A stretch of DNA of 64,000 bases from contig JAIOYK010000015.1 of the NCBI GenBank assembly GCA_021741145.1, positions 42,972 through 106,971 of the forward strand. Direction: 5' to 3'. Below are positions 9,557 to 19,000 of this stretch, one piece after another. How positions within the stretch are numbered: the stretch's first letter is position 1; each line of letters begins with the position of its first letter. This DNA comes from Rhodospirillum sp. (GTDB taxonomy: Bacteria > Pseudomonadota > Alphaproteobacteria > Rhodospirillales > Rhodospirillaceae). The notes below the pieces were generated by a model. The model made no database searches. It saw only the letters and a program-made list of their open reading frames with translations, and was not told the origin of the DNA. The translations under genes and the position numbers were made by a program.

Positions 9557-12500
9557 TCACTTGGGAAGGGTCTTGCGCGTGGCGAGGGCGGCCCGGTCTT
9601 CCGGGGACAAAGCCTCCAGATCGGCCAGTTTCCGGGCCACGGCATCCACCAGTCCCGGCTTGGGTTCGATGGCGCGCAGGTGGCGGGTCAGGGCCTCCAC
9701 CGTCGGATATTGGAAGGCCACCGTCGAGGAGAGGGGCACATAGAACCGCTTGCCCAATCGCGCGGCGAGGCGGGCGGCGAGCAGGGAGGTCCCTCCGAGC
9801 AGGAAGAAGTCATCGCCAATGGCCGGGGGGGCTCCCTCCAGGACCTCCGCGACGATCCGGGCGACCAGACGCTCCGTCTCGTCGCGCGGGGCGACCCGGC
9901 GGTCCTCGGTCTCGAGGGCGAGGCGCACCGGGTCGGGGGCGCCATCGGGACGGCGGAGGATTTCGCGCACCGGTCTGGTGTACACCCAGGCGGGGCGTCC
10001 CAGGGCGTCGGCGACCCGGGCGACGCCGGGTTCCATTCCGGTCGCGTCTCCCCTGACCGCCCCGGGCACCCACCACAGGACCGGGCGGGTCAGGGGCGCC
10101 GGAGACCCCAGGACCCGGGCGGCATGCAGGGGGTGGTCCCCATTCAGGCCAACCAACAGGCATCCCAGGGGGCGCCAGAGGGCGGCCTCGATCATCGCCA
10201 GTCCGTGATTGGCGTCCAGGGAGCGCAGACCATCGAGCCGCAGGAGGGCGTCATTGGTGTTGCCCGCGCTCAACCCCACGCCGGACCAGGACGAAAAGGC
10301 CAGATGGGTGACGGGCCAGCCCTGGGCGACCAGGGCGGCGCATTGAGTGGCCGCGGCCGCGGAAACGGCGCCATAGGCGGCCATGCGGCCCCCCGTGTGG
10401 CCGGTGATCGATCCGGCGACGAGGAGCCGGGTTCGTGCACGGGGCGGAAGCAGGTCGGAGAGGACCCGAAGGCCGTCCAGACTGGCCCGGCGCAGGGCGC
10501 TCAACGCCGTCCCGTCGTCCTCCAAAAGGGGCAGGGGCGCGCCCAGGGCGGCCAGGTGCAGGATACCATCCAGGGGTTCTCCGGTCTCCGCTTCAAAGGT
10601 GGAAACCGCCTGGCCCATGGCTTGGGCATCGGCCACGTCCACGGCCAGATAGCGGATCGGCCCCAGGGCTTCCAACCGCTGGAGGGCGGCGGCCCGGTCC
10701 GCGGGAAGGTCCGCCCGGGGCGACCGGCCCGTGAGGAGCAGCGAGGCGCCCCGCTTCAACAGGCGCTCACAGGCAAGGCGGCCCAGTCCGCCCAATCCAC
10801 CGGTGACCAGCCAGGGGGCGCCGGGTTGAAGGGGCGGACCGGGGTCGGATGGGGCTTCCGGCGTGACGGGATCCAGCCGGGGCACGAGGCGGTCGCCACC
10901 GCGCCAAGCGCACAGGGGCTCGTCCAAAGCCACGCGCTCCCGTTCAACAAGCGCGGCGAGCTCTTCTCCCTCCATCGGCCCATCCGGCGGCCCGTCGATA
11001 TCCAGCAGACGCCAGGAGATGCCGGGCAGCACCAATGTCAGGGACCGCAGGAGGCCGGGCAGGAGGGTGGCATCCGGGTCCAGGGAATCATAGGGCCGGG
11101 CGAGGACCGCCCCCCGGGTCACGACGAGGACCCGGGAGATGCGCTCCCCTTCCGGCTTGACGGCGTTGGCCCGCGCCAGGGAGAGGAGCCTGTCGAGGAC
11201 AGCCAGGGCGCCGCCGCTGTCTGGCGTGGTGGTTACGACCACGGTTCGCGCGGGATCCCATGGCGCGGCGGCGGGCATCGGTCCCGGAAGCGCGTCCGTC
11301 AGAGGCTTGGCGACCCAAACAGGGCGATAGGGTTGGCCGACGCGGGCGTCTCCCCCCGAGAGAGCGGCGATACGCTCCCGCTCGGTGTCGTAGGCCCCAG
11401 CCTCGAACCGTTGGCGCAGGAGGGGGCGCTGGATTTTGCCGATGGAGGTGCGGGGGAAGGCCTCGGATGGAAGCAAGACCGGGTGGTTGATGGCGATCCC
11501 CAAGTCCCGGGCCAAGCGCAGCCGGATGGCCTTGGTCAGGACGCGGAGGATGTCGTCGTCCTCGGTGCCTTCGGCCAGGGGCGCGGAGAAGAACAGCGCG
11601 ACTTCGTCGGTTGAGGCGCCCGCTGGGCGGACCGGAACCGCGGCCAGGGCGGCCGTGGAGAGGCCCGGGACCCGGGCGGAGCTGGTTTCGATCTCGTGGG
11701 CGAAGACCTTGGCCCCATTGATGTTGATGCTGTCCTTCAGGCGCCCGGTCAGATAAAGGGCACCGTCGGCCAGGAACCCCACGTCGCCGGTGTCGAACCA
11801 TCCGTCGTCCATGGCTTCGGCGGTCAGGTCGTCGCGGTTGTGGTAGCCGACGAACAACTGGGGGCCGCGTTGTTGGAAGCGGCCGACTTCCCCCTCTCGC
11901 AGCAGGGTTCCATCTTCGCCGACGATGCGCAGACTGGCCCCGCGCACGGGGCGGCCAAGGCTGGCGAAGGACCCACGGCTTTGTCCCAAATGGGCGAGGG
12001 TGGAGGGCGCGCAGGTTTCCGACATGCCCATGGCGGGGCAAAGAGCGTCGCCCGGTAGGCCCAGGGGCGCCAGACGGTCGAGGAAGGCGCGGAGGGATCC
12101 CTCCGTCACGGCCTCTCCCCCATTGATCAGCCGGCGCAGGCGGGACAGATCCCAGGGATGGCTGTCGGCCTGTTCCACGGCGTCGGCGATCAGGCCGAAG
12201 GCGAAGTTGGGCGCCCAGTTGATGGTGATCCGGTGACGGGACACCAGATCGAGCCATCGGGTCGGGTCGGCGAGGATCGGAGCCGTATTGGCCTGGACCT
12301 GTTCGGCGGCAAGGATGGCGGGCGCAAGGATCAGGAACGCCGTGGCGCCCACATGGTCGTAGGGCATCCAATTCAGGAAAATATCGTTTTGTCCCAGGTC
12401 AATGGCATCCATGGCCGCGGCGCCCGCCATGGCCAGGATCGCCCGATGGGTCTGGCGCACGCCCTTTGGGGCGCCCGTGCTGCCGGAGGTCAGCAGGATC

Positions 12501-13540
12501 AAGGGGACCGATTCCGGATCGGTGTGGGGGCTGGGGACCGCGCGCGGTAAGGCCAGGGTGGCGTCCGGGGTGTCGGGAATGCCGATCACGTCCAGGTCCG
12601 CCAAGTCGGCGCGGGCGGCCAGGGCGGCCCGCCGGGTCTCCGTGGTCAGGATCCGAGGTCTGCCCAGGACCTCCACGGCCTGGCGGAGGCGGTCGAAGGC
12701 ACTGGTCGCGGCGTCGGCCTCCGGCAGGGCCAGGGGCGCGGCGACCATGCCGCCCAGCAGGCAGGCCCAGAGGGCGCCCAGGTAGGGGATGGACTCCCGC
12801 GCGTCGATCAACAGGATATCCCCCGCGCCAATTCCCTTGGCCCGGGCGAGGCCGAGGATGGACAGGGCGCGGAGCCTCAGGTCGGCGTATGTCTCCCGCC
12901 ATTCCGCGCCGTCGTCGGCCACATGGACCACACCCCTGTCTCCAACCGCGGCGCGGTCCAGGGCCTCGCCAAGGGTGCGGGGATGCCCGGAGGGTGGGGT
13001 GTAGGGAGGCGCTTCCGACAGGGCCGGACGATCCGAAAGGGGCTTACCAATCTCTTCCCGCTCCATGGGGGCCACGTCCCTCGCCGGGGAAGGGGCAAGG
13101 GCGGGAGTGTTCCCCAGATCGGGAACGAGGCATGTTGGTGCCAAGGTCCGCTCGGCGGCTCGGGGAGCGGCGCCCCTCGCCCAATCACCGTCCGGGGGAA
13201 GGCCCAGAAGGGACGCGATAGCATCCAGCGTCGCGTCGTCCCAAATGGGAAGGTCGACCAGGGCCTTGGCCGCGGTCGGGTCCATGGGGTCGCCGTGGGA
13301 CAGGGCGACGGCGTGGTCCACTGGTGGGGAGATCCCTATCGGCTCGGCGGCGTATTCCATGGCCTTTGGACCCGAAAGGAAAGCAACGCGTATCTTGGCC
13401 CGTTTGGGTTGTGATCTGGACTCGGACGGTCCAAGGGAAGGAATGGTTTGTATGACAAAATTCTGGAGGCCGGGAATCGGCTCTATCGAAGGAATAAATC
13501 CATCCGCTTTCTTTGGTGTTGTCTTCACGTGAAAATCCAC
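9557..13540 (-). CDS. NRPS loading protein, A-KR-T
   Basis: First protein of the NRPS operon, 1327 residues. After about 190 poorly conserved residues comes an acid-activating adenylation domain with LLTSGSTGAPKG near 345, GMSETCAPSTL, FDTGDVG, GRLKDSININGAK and IGKIQRPLL. The A4-like segment NWMPYDHVGAT differs from amino-acid A domains. A ketoreductase region follows: a non-catalytic N-terminal half beginning YRPVWVAKP, then the NADPH site TGGLGGLG near 907 and a Ser/Tyr pair in VAGSITGHTG and AAYGAVS near 1040-1057. A carrier domain ends the protein (LGGTSLL, Ser near 1248). A-KR-T proteins in the depsipeptide synthetases for cereulide and valinomycin activate a keto acid and reduce it on the carrier. 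Here the KR follows a complete A domain instead of being inserted in it. The GTG at 13540 is directly against an AAGGGA; GTG 13528, 12 bp further in, has better spacing and may be the real start. Confidence 0.9.
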   Translation of the reverse strand: MDFHVKTTPKKADGFIPSIEPIPGLQNFVIQTIPSLGPSESRSQPKRAKIRVAFLSGPKAMEYAAEPIGISPPVDHAVALSHGDPMDPTAAKALVDLPIWDDATLDAIASLLGLPPDGDWARGAAPRAAERTLAPTCLVPDLGNTPALAPSPARDVAPMEREEIGKPLSDRPALSEAPPYTPPSGHPRTLGEALDRAAVGDRGVVHVADDGAEWRETYADLRLRALSILGLARAKGIGAGDILLIDARESIPYLGALWACLLGGMVAAPLALPEADAATSAFDRLRQAVEVLGRPRILTTETRRAALAARADLADLDVIGIPDTPDATLALPRAVPSPHTDPESVPLILLTSGSTGAPKGVRQTHRAILAMAGAAAMDAIDLGQNDIFLNWMPYDHVGATAFLILAPAILAAEQVQANTAPILADPTRWLDLVSRHRITINWAPNFAFGLIADAVEQADSHPWDLSRLRRLINGGEAVTEGSLRAFLDRLAPLGLPGDALCPAMGMSETCAPSTLAHLGQSRGSFASLGRPVRGASLRIVGEDGTLLREGEVGRFQQRGPQLFVGYHNRDDLTAEAMDDGWFDTGDVGFLADGALYLTGRLKDSININGAKVFAHEIETSSARVPGLSTAALAAVPVRPAGASTDEVALFFSAPLAEGTEDDDILRVLTKAIRLRLARDLGIAINHPVLLPSEAFPRTSIGKIQRPLLRQRFEAGAYDTERERIAALSGGDARVGQPYRPVWVAKPLTDALPGPMPAAAPWDPARTVVVTTTPDSGGALAVLDRLLSLARANAVKPEGERISRVLVVTRGAVLARPYDSLDPDATLLPGLLRSLTLVLPGISWRLLDIDGPPDGPMEGEELAALVERERVALDEPLCAWRGGDRLVPRLDPVTPEAPSDPGPPLQPGAPWLVTGGLGGLGRLACERLLKRGASLLLTGRSPRADLPADRAAALQRLEALGPIRYLAVDVADAQAMGQAVSTFEAETGEPLDGILHLAALGAPLPLLEDDGTALSALRRASLDGLRVLSDLLPPRARTRLLVAGSITGHTGGRMAAYGAVSAAAATQCAALVAQGWPVTHLAFSSWSGVGLSAGNTNDALLRLDGLRSLDANHGLAMIEAALWRPLGCLLVGLNGDHPLHAARVLGSPAPLTRPVLWWVPGAVRGDATGMEPGVARVADALGRPAWVYTRPVREILRRPDGAPDPVRLALETEDRRVAPRDETERLVARIVAEVLEGAPPAIGDDFFLLGGTSLLAARLAARLGKRFYVPLSSTVAFQYPTVEALTRHLRAIEPKPGLVDAVARKLADLEALSPEDRAALATRKTLPK

Positions 13541-13727
13541 TCCCTTGTCACGGCTACCAGAAATTATTCCTTTTTTGTTGGTAGGTTAGCGGGCAACCGT
13601 TGACGGACTATGCCAGAGGGGTCCTGACGGTTCAATGGGTGTTCCGCCCCCATGCCAGCGAAGGAGGTCGTTTTAATTGGGAGCGTCCGCCCTGGACCCA
13701 GGCCCTGGGTCGGAGAGTGGTGCCACC

Positions 13728-14594
13728 CTACGTCTCTTCCATGAAAACCCGGACCTCCATGTCCAAGGGGGTGTCGCCGCTTCCGGTGAAACTGCCAGAG
13801 ACCGGGACCAATTGGTGGATATACCGCCCGACGGCGACGGGGATGAGATTGGCTCCGCCCATGGCATTATTGGTCGGATCGAAAACAATCCAACCCGCGC
13901 CTGGAACATGGACTTCGGCCCAGGCATGGGTCGAACCGCCGCCTTGGGTTCCAAGGCGTGTGTTGTCGGGGTCATGGCTATAGCCGGAGACGATCCGGGC
14001 TCCCAATCCAAGGTGGCGAACCGCTTCGACGAAGAGGACCGCGAAGTCCCTGCAGGATCCGCGGCGGCGCTCCAGCGAGGTCAAGGGCGATTGGGTGCCT
14101 TCCTCGTCGCGACTTTGGTAGACGAGGGCACTCGAGACGCCTGCGTTGACGTCCTTTAGAAGGGACAGGGTGTCGGTCGTTTCGCCGAGGACGAACCCCC
14201 TTGCCCAATCCCGCAATCGATCGGTCGGGTCGTCGTAGCCGGGGCGGGTGAGGGCTCCCAGGTCGGTCCACGACTCATTGTCGTAGCGGAACGGATAAGA
14301 AATCGCCGAAGCGGCGATGTCAAAGACCGGCCAGGCCGCCGCGGTCAGCTCCAGCATGACGTCGCTCTCGATGAAGAGACGATCCGATATTGCGCCAAAG
14401 GTCGCCGTTCCGATTATGTTGCCGGACACATCCGGTGTCCAACGAATGCGCGCCGGTGGGTCAACGGTCACGGTCATCTCCAGCAATCTGACCTCGTGCG
14501 ATTCCCGGGGACGCAGCATCAACCGATGGGGGTGAAAGCTGACGGGCTGTTCATATCTGTAGGTTGTCGCGTGGCGAATGCGGAGTGTCGTCAT
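13728..14594 (-). CDS. Transglutaminase-like cysteine peptidase family protein
   Basis: A 288-residue protein with the bacterial transglutaminase N-terminal beta domain (RIRHATTYRYEQPV) and a transglutaminase core. The Cys-His-Asp triad is visible: Cys181 in GSCRDFA, His223 in THAWAEV and Asp239 in FDPTNN. Proteins of this kind are often annotated as transglutaminase-like putative cysteine proteases; substrates are mostly unknown. No signal peptide is evident, so it is probably cytoplasmic. An AGGAG eight bases before the ATG supports the start. It lies 187 bp upstream of the NRPS loading gene on the same strand, but nothing ties it to the NRPS pathway. That 187-bp gap has an AT-rich patch at 13560-13590 that could hold the NRPS promoter. 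Confidence 0.9.
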   Translation of the reverse strand: MTTLRIRHATTYRYEQPVSFHPHRLMLRPRESHEVRLLEMTVTVDPPARIRWTPDVSGNIIGTATFGAISDRLFIESDVMLELTAAAWPVFDIAASAISYPFRYDNESWTDLGALTRPGYDDPTDRLRDWARGFVLGETTDTLSLLKDVNAGVSSALVYQSRDEEGTQSPLTSLERRRGSCRDFAVLFVEAVRHLGLGARIVSGYSHDPDNTRLGTQGGGSTHAWAEVHVPGAGWIVFDPTNNAMGGANLIPVAVGRYIHQLVPVSGSFTGSGDTPLDMEVRVFMEET

Positions 14595-14906
14595 GGGCTT
14601 TGCTCCTGCTCGGTATCGGGAAAGAGGCGCGATTCCAATGCTTAATGAAGTGACCGGAATTTGAGAGAGTAACTTGGCTCTCGATTTCCTGTATATTTTG
14701 ATGAACTATCGGTGCTTCGTGATGTCTGAAATAAATATGGGATTGTATTTTGATATGAAAACCATATATTAATATTGTCGATACAAACGATTGGATCGAT
14801 CGGGGGATTTTTTAAGGCGTCCCCCCTAACGGTCTGAGCAAGAAGCGATTTCCATGGTCGGATGGGTTTCCGATCCACCAAGGCGAAATGCTGAAAAGAG
14901 CGTCTC
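14595..14906. other. Intergenic region between divergent genes, AT-rich centre
   Basis: These 312 bases separate the transglutaminase gene (minus) and the cold-shock-domain gene (plus). The centre, about 14690-14800, is clearly AT-rich and probably holds the promoters. A potential hairpin (GGGGGA ... TCCCCC) sits at about 14802-14825 in the likely leader of the cold-shock gene. I see no further gene. Confidence 0.6.
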
Positions 14907-15140
14907 ATGTCTTCCGGAACGGTCACCTGTTTCAGCGAACCTAACGGGTATGGTTTCATCAAAGCCGACAACGATGGCGCTGAATCGTTTTTCAATAAAG
15001 ACGCGGTCTCGCGGTCGGGACTTAATCGATTGTCCGTCGGAAGTAGGGTCCACTATGACATCGTCATGGATCATTTGGGTGGAAAGAAATCGGCCCAAAA
15101 TATCGGATTGATAATCGATGGGGTGTCGGGTGTTGAATGA
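14907..15140 (+). CDS. Cold-shock-domain protein, divergent
   Basis: A 77-residue single cold-shock-domain protein, close to the usual 65-75. The opening SGTVTCFSEPNGYGFIKAD matches the CspA fold, and RNP1 is recognisable as NGYGFI (residues 13-18). RNP2, normally VFVHIS-like, is SFFNKD (27-32), so the His and the preceding hydrophobic pattern are lost. The remaining strands (SRVHYDIV, KKSAQNI) fit the family. Such proteins bind single-stranded RNA or DNA as chaperones; the altered RNP2 suggests a different ligand preference. The ribosome site is weak (GAAAAGAG). It stands alone with a long AT-rich leader. Confidence 0.88.
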   Translation: MSSGTVTCFSEPNGYGFIKADNDGAESFFNKDAVSRSGLNRLSVGSRVHYDIVMDHLGGKKSAQNIGLIIDGVSGVE

Positions 15141-15480
15141 TTGCCATCGACATCACGCGGTCATACCAGCTTGTGATGAGCTTGACTCTTCGCTAGCTGG
15201 AAGCGGTGGGACGGGACGCACGCCTTCGGCGTGATGGGCTGACGCCTAAAGCCGCCGCGCCTTCTGGCGCTTGAAGCCTGCGTGGCGCTTGTGGCGTAGC
15301 GGGTCCACAGGTGCCTCCGCAAGACATGATGCATGGGTTGTCGTCCATGCCTCTGGGAATATGGGCTTGCTCCGGGGATGTTTCGAGACAGGAAGGATGG
15401 GGGCGCCGTCTATCGTTTGATCGCGATTTCCTGCCTTACAGCCTGGCCGATTGTCGGTCGGGCGACTAGTGGAGACGGCA
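15141..15480. other. Intergenic stretch, no gene recognised
   Basis: These 340 bases lie between the cold-shock gene and the small Lys-rich gene. Several short GC-rich inverted repeats are present (for example around ACGCCTTCGGCGT and GCGCCTTCTGGCGC at 15220-15272). No open frame here has a convincing start, ribosome site or recognisable product. The last 20 bases contain the ribosome site of the following small gene. Confidence 0.55.
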
Positions 15481-15612
15481 ATGGCCAAAGGTCAAAAACG
15501 CGGTAACAAAGAACCCAAGAAGCCGAAAGCGGCGAAAAAGCCAGCGGTTCCCCAGTCCGATCTGCCCGGGCGGCCCATCGTGTCTGTCGGCAAATCCAAG
15601 AAAAGCCCTTAA
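15481..15612 (+). CDS. Small Lys-rich protein (43 aa)
   Basis: A short gene of 43 codons starting MAKGQKRGNKEPKKPKAAKK and ending in SKKSP. The ribosome site GGAG lies six bases before the ATG. The N-terminus, MAKGQ(K/M)R.NKE.KKPK, recalls a family of very small basic hypothetical proteins that I remember from many proteobacteria; the function is unknown. About a third of the residues are Lys or Arg, so nucleic-acid binding is possible but is only inference. A strong hairpin with a T-run begins 31 bases after the stop, which supports a real transcription unit. Confidence 0.72.
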   Translation: MAKGQKRGNKEPKKPKAAKKPAVPQSDLPGRPIVSVGKSKKSP

Positions 15613-16062
15613 GGGTACATCGTTCTGATGTAGGAACGTAAATAATTCAGAACGTTCCGATATCAAAAAAAACTGATATCGGAACGTTCTGAATTTTTAA
15701 TAAAATGGCTCGGATCCGTGGCCCATCCTCGCTCTCCCAATGATGGGCCATAACGCTTGCTTTATCAGGTGCCTTATCAGGCGCGCCATCGCGCCCCTGA
15801 CCCGGCCTGTCATTTCCGACTTCGGAAGATGATCGCCACCATCGTGGCGGTCAAGTCAATGCGTCGGAATTGGCCGATGGGAAACCTGTCGGCGGTCGAT
15901 GTGGGGTATCTTGGTAAGTCTACGGTTGTTCCATCATGGCGGTGGACCCTGGACCGGGGGAGCAAAGCCTGTTCCCCGGACCCGAGAGCCCCCTTCGAAG
16001 CCTCTCACCCATTCTCCCCCATTGACTCTCGGGGTGGGCTTTAATCGGAAGTGACCTGGATC
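15613..16062. other. Intergenic region with strong hairpins
   Basis: These 450 bases precede the cyclic glucan synthase gene. The left part holds the perfect hairpin listed separately. A second hairpin, TGGCCCATC ... GATGGGCCA, has 9-bp perfect arms at 15719-15750 without a T-run. A direct repeat (TTATCAGG at about 15761 and 15773) and a small CGCCAC/GTGGCG hairpin near 15834 follow. No gene is supported. The promoter of the glucan synthase gene is presumably here, but I cannot place it. Confidence 0.6.
15644..15695. terminator. Perfect 21-bp hairpin with T-run, probable intrinsic terminator
   Basis: The left arm 15644-15664 and right arm 15675-15695 are perfect reverse complements (core TCAGAACGTTCCGATATC), with a 10-base A-rich loop and further T residues after the right arm. 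It lies 31 bp after the stop of the small Lys-rich gene and fits a terminator for it. The arm is unusually long and only moderately GC-rich. A related string, CGTTCTGATGTAGGAACG, precedes it at 15621-15638. Confidence 0.75.
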
Positions 16063-19000
16063 ATGCGCTCCCTGCTTCGACGGGTCATCCCCTCCTTGTT
16101 CTCCCCCTCGCCATGGGTGGCGACGGCGCCGGTCCGGGAGGAACTCTTTGGCATTGACCGCTTGGAGCAACACGCGGAAAGCCTCGCCACGGCCCAACGG
16201 GTCACGGCGAGGCCGCCGAAGGTTCCACCGCTGGAACGGCGGTTAAACGATAATGCCGCCGTGCTATTGGCCGCCTATCGGGCGAGTGCCGCGGAGTCCG
16301 AAGGGGGGGGAGACGTCGTCCCCGCCGCGGAGTGGATCCTCGATAACTATCACCTTGTCGAGGAGCAAATACGGGAAATCCGCGAGGATCTTCCGCCCGG
16401 CTATTACCGCCAATTGCCGAAGCTGGCTTCCGGTCCCTTCGCCGGGTATCCCCGCGTTTTCGGCCTGGCCTGGGCCTTCATCGCCCATACCGACAGTCAT
16501 ATTGATCCCGAGATGCTGTGCCGGTTCATCGCGGCCTATCAGCGGGTCCAGCCGTTAATGATTGGCGAGCTCTGGGCCGTCGCGATCACCCTCCGCATTG
16601 TCCTGGTTGAGAACTTGCGGCGGCTGGCGGATCAGATATCCCAAGGGCGTTCGGAGCGGGCGGACGCGGATGCGTTGGCCGATAGACTGCTCGCCCTGGG
16701 GGGTGCGACGGCCGCCTTGGAAGCCGATATCGCCGCCCGGTCCCCTGAGAGCCTGTCGGTGGCCTTCGGCGCCCAATTGGCGAAGCGTTTGCGCGATCAG
16801 GATCCGACGATGACACCCGCCCTGGGATGGCTCGTCGAGCGGCTTGGCCTCCAGGATGGGTCCATCGAAAGCATCGTGACCAGCGCCCAACAACGATTGG
16901 GCGCGTCCAATGTTTCGGTTCGCAACGTCATCAACAGCATGAGGCTGATCTCCGATATCGATTGGGCGGATCTGTTCGAAGGCGTCAGTCTTGTCGATGA
17001 ACGGCTCCGCGACGGCAGCCAGTTCGCGTCCATGGATTTTCCCACGCGTGACCTCTACCGGAGTGCCATCGAAACCCTGTCTCGCGGCTCATCGCTGTCC
17101 GAGCTTGAAATCGCGGAACAGATCCTTTTGACAGCCCACCAAGCGGCGGCCGAGGCGGGTGATCCGGAGACGGGCGAACGGGTCGGTGATCCCGGGTATC
17201 ATCTGATCGGACAGGGAAGTCGCGCGCTTGAGCGAAAGATTGGCTTTCACCCGAAGGTCCGGGCGCGGATCGGGCGCCTGGGCCGCGACCTGGGGCTCCC
17301 CGGATATGTCGGGGCCATGGTCCTCTGTACCGGCGCCTTGCTTGCCTTGTCCCTTTGGCTGTTGGCGAGCGGAGGGTTGGGTTGGGGTGGATTGACGGTC
17401 TTCCTTCTCTTGGCGGCCATTCCCGCCACCGAGGTCGCGACGGCTTTGGTCAATCGGTTCTCGACCTGGAGCCATGGTGCCGTCCTCCTTCCCGGTCTCG
17501 AGTTCCTGGCGGGCATTCCGGTCGCATCGCGGACACTGGTCGCTGTCCCGACGCTTCTGACCAGCGAGGAGGATCTTCGCGAGCAAATCGAGCGTCTGGA
17601 AGTCCATTTCCTGTCGGGGGCCGAGGGTGACATCACTTTCGCTCTCTTGACCGATGGGGTCGACGCGGACCGAGCCATCGTTGACAGTGACGCGGACCTC
17701 CTGTCCGTTGGTGTCGAGGCCATCGCCGTCTTGAACGCGCGATATGGCCCCGGCCCCGCGGGGACTCGCTTCCTGCTGCTGCATCGCCGCCGTCTCTACA
17801 ATCCAAGTCAGGGTGTTTGGATGGGGTGGGAGCGCAAGCGGGGCAAGCTGTGTGAACTCAATCGGCTGTTGCGCGGCGCCACGGACACCTCTTTCGAAGG
17901 GGTGGCGGGGCGTGTGCCCCATGTGCCCGATGCCGTTCGCTATGTCATTACCTTGGACGCCGATACACGCCTACCCCGTGACGCGGCGCGGCGGTTGATT
18001 GGCAAGATGGCCCACCCCCTGAACCGGCCCATCCTGGACCACGCGGCGCGACGGGTCATCGGTGGCTACGGTCTGATGCAGCCCCGCGTCACGCCCTCCC
18101 TGGCCCGAGGCGGGCAAGGCTCCTTCTTCCAGCGGGTTTTCTCGGGGCCGGCGGGGATGGATCCCTATGCCGCCGCGGTTTCCGACGTATATCAGGACTT
18201 GTTTGGAGAAGGCTCTTTCGCGGGCAAGGGCATCTATGACGTGGATGCCTTCGAAGCGGCGCTATCCGGTCGGGTTCCGGACAATGCCCTGCTGAGCCAT
18301 GACCTGTTCGAAGGAATTTGGGTTCGGGCCGGGCTCGCCTCCGATATCGAGGTCGTGGAGGACTTTCCCAGCCGCTATGACGTCGCCACCAAACGGCAAC
18401 ACCGGTGGATCCGGGGAGACTGGCAGCTCCTACCCTGGGTGTTCGGTCATTGGACCGGGCCAAATGCACCGACTCTGCTCGGGCGATGGAAGATGCTGGA
18501 CAACCTGAGACGGTCCCTGCTCGCGCCCATTTTATTGCTGGCGTTGGCCGCCTGTTGGGTCATGCCCGCGCCCGCGGTCTGGATCGGGTTGGCCCTTGTC
18601 CTGGGCGCCATCGCATTTCCCGCCTTCCTGCCAAGCGCTTTCGTCCTTTTCCCCCACCGCGTCGGCGTCAAGGTGCGCAGCCATTTCGATGCCCTGGGCA
18701 AGGGGTTGTGGCTCGCGATGGTCCAGGTCCTGCTCTCGGTCTGCTTCCTCCCCGACCAGGCCTGGCGGACAGGAGATGCCATCGCCCGGACCCTGGTGCG
18801 ACTGTTTATCACGCGTCGCGACCTTCTGGAATGGACGACGGCGGCCAAATCGACGGCGGCACCCCGGTTGGATTTGGTCGGGTTTCACGGAAAAATGCGC
18901 GATGGTTTGGCCCTTGGGTTGGTCCTGGCCGTTGTGGCGGTCGCAATCGCGCCAACCTCCTGGCCGGTGATCCTGCCCTTTGCCCTCGCCTGGGTGGCCA

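Noticed and set aside
14642..14995. Minus-strand frame of 117 codons overlapping the cold-shock gene
   Set aside because: It is antisense to a recognisable cold-shock domain and runs through AT-rich promoter DNA without a ribosome site.
15246..15488. Minus-strand frame of 80 codons before the small Lys-rich gene
   Set aside because: No start signal and no family features; it overlaps the ribosome site of the plus-strand gene.
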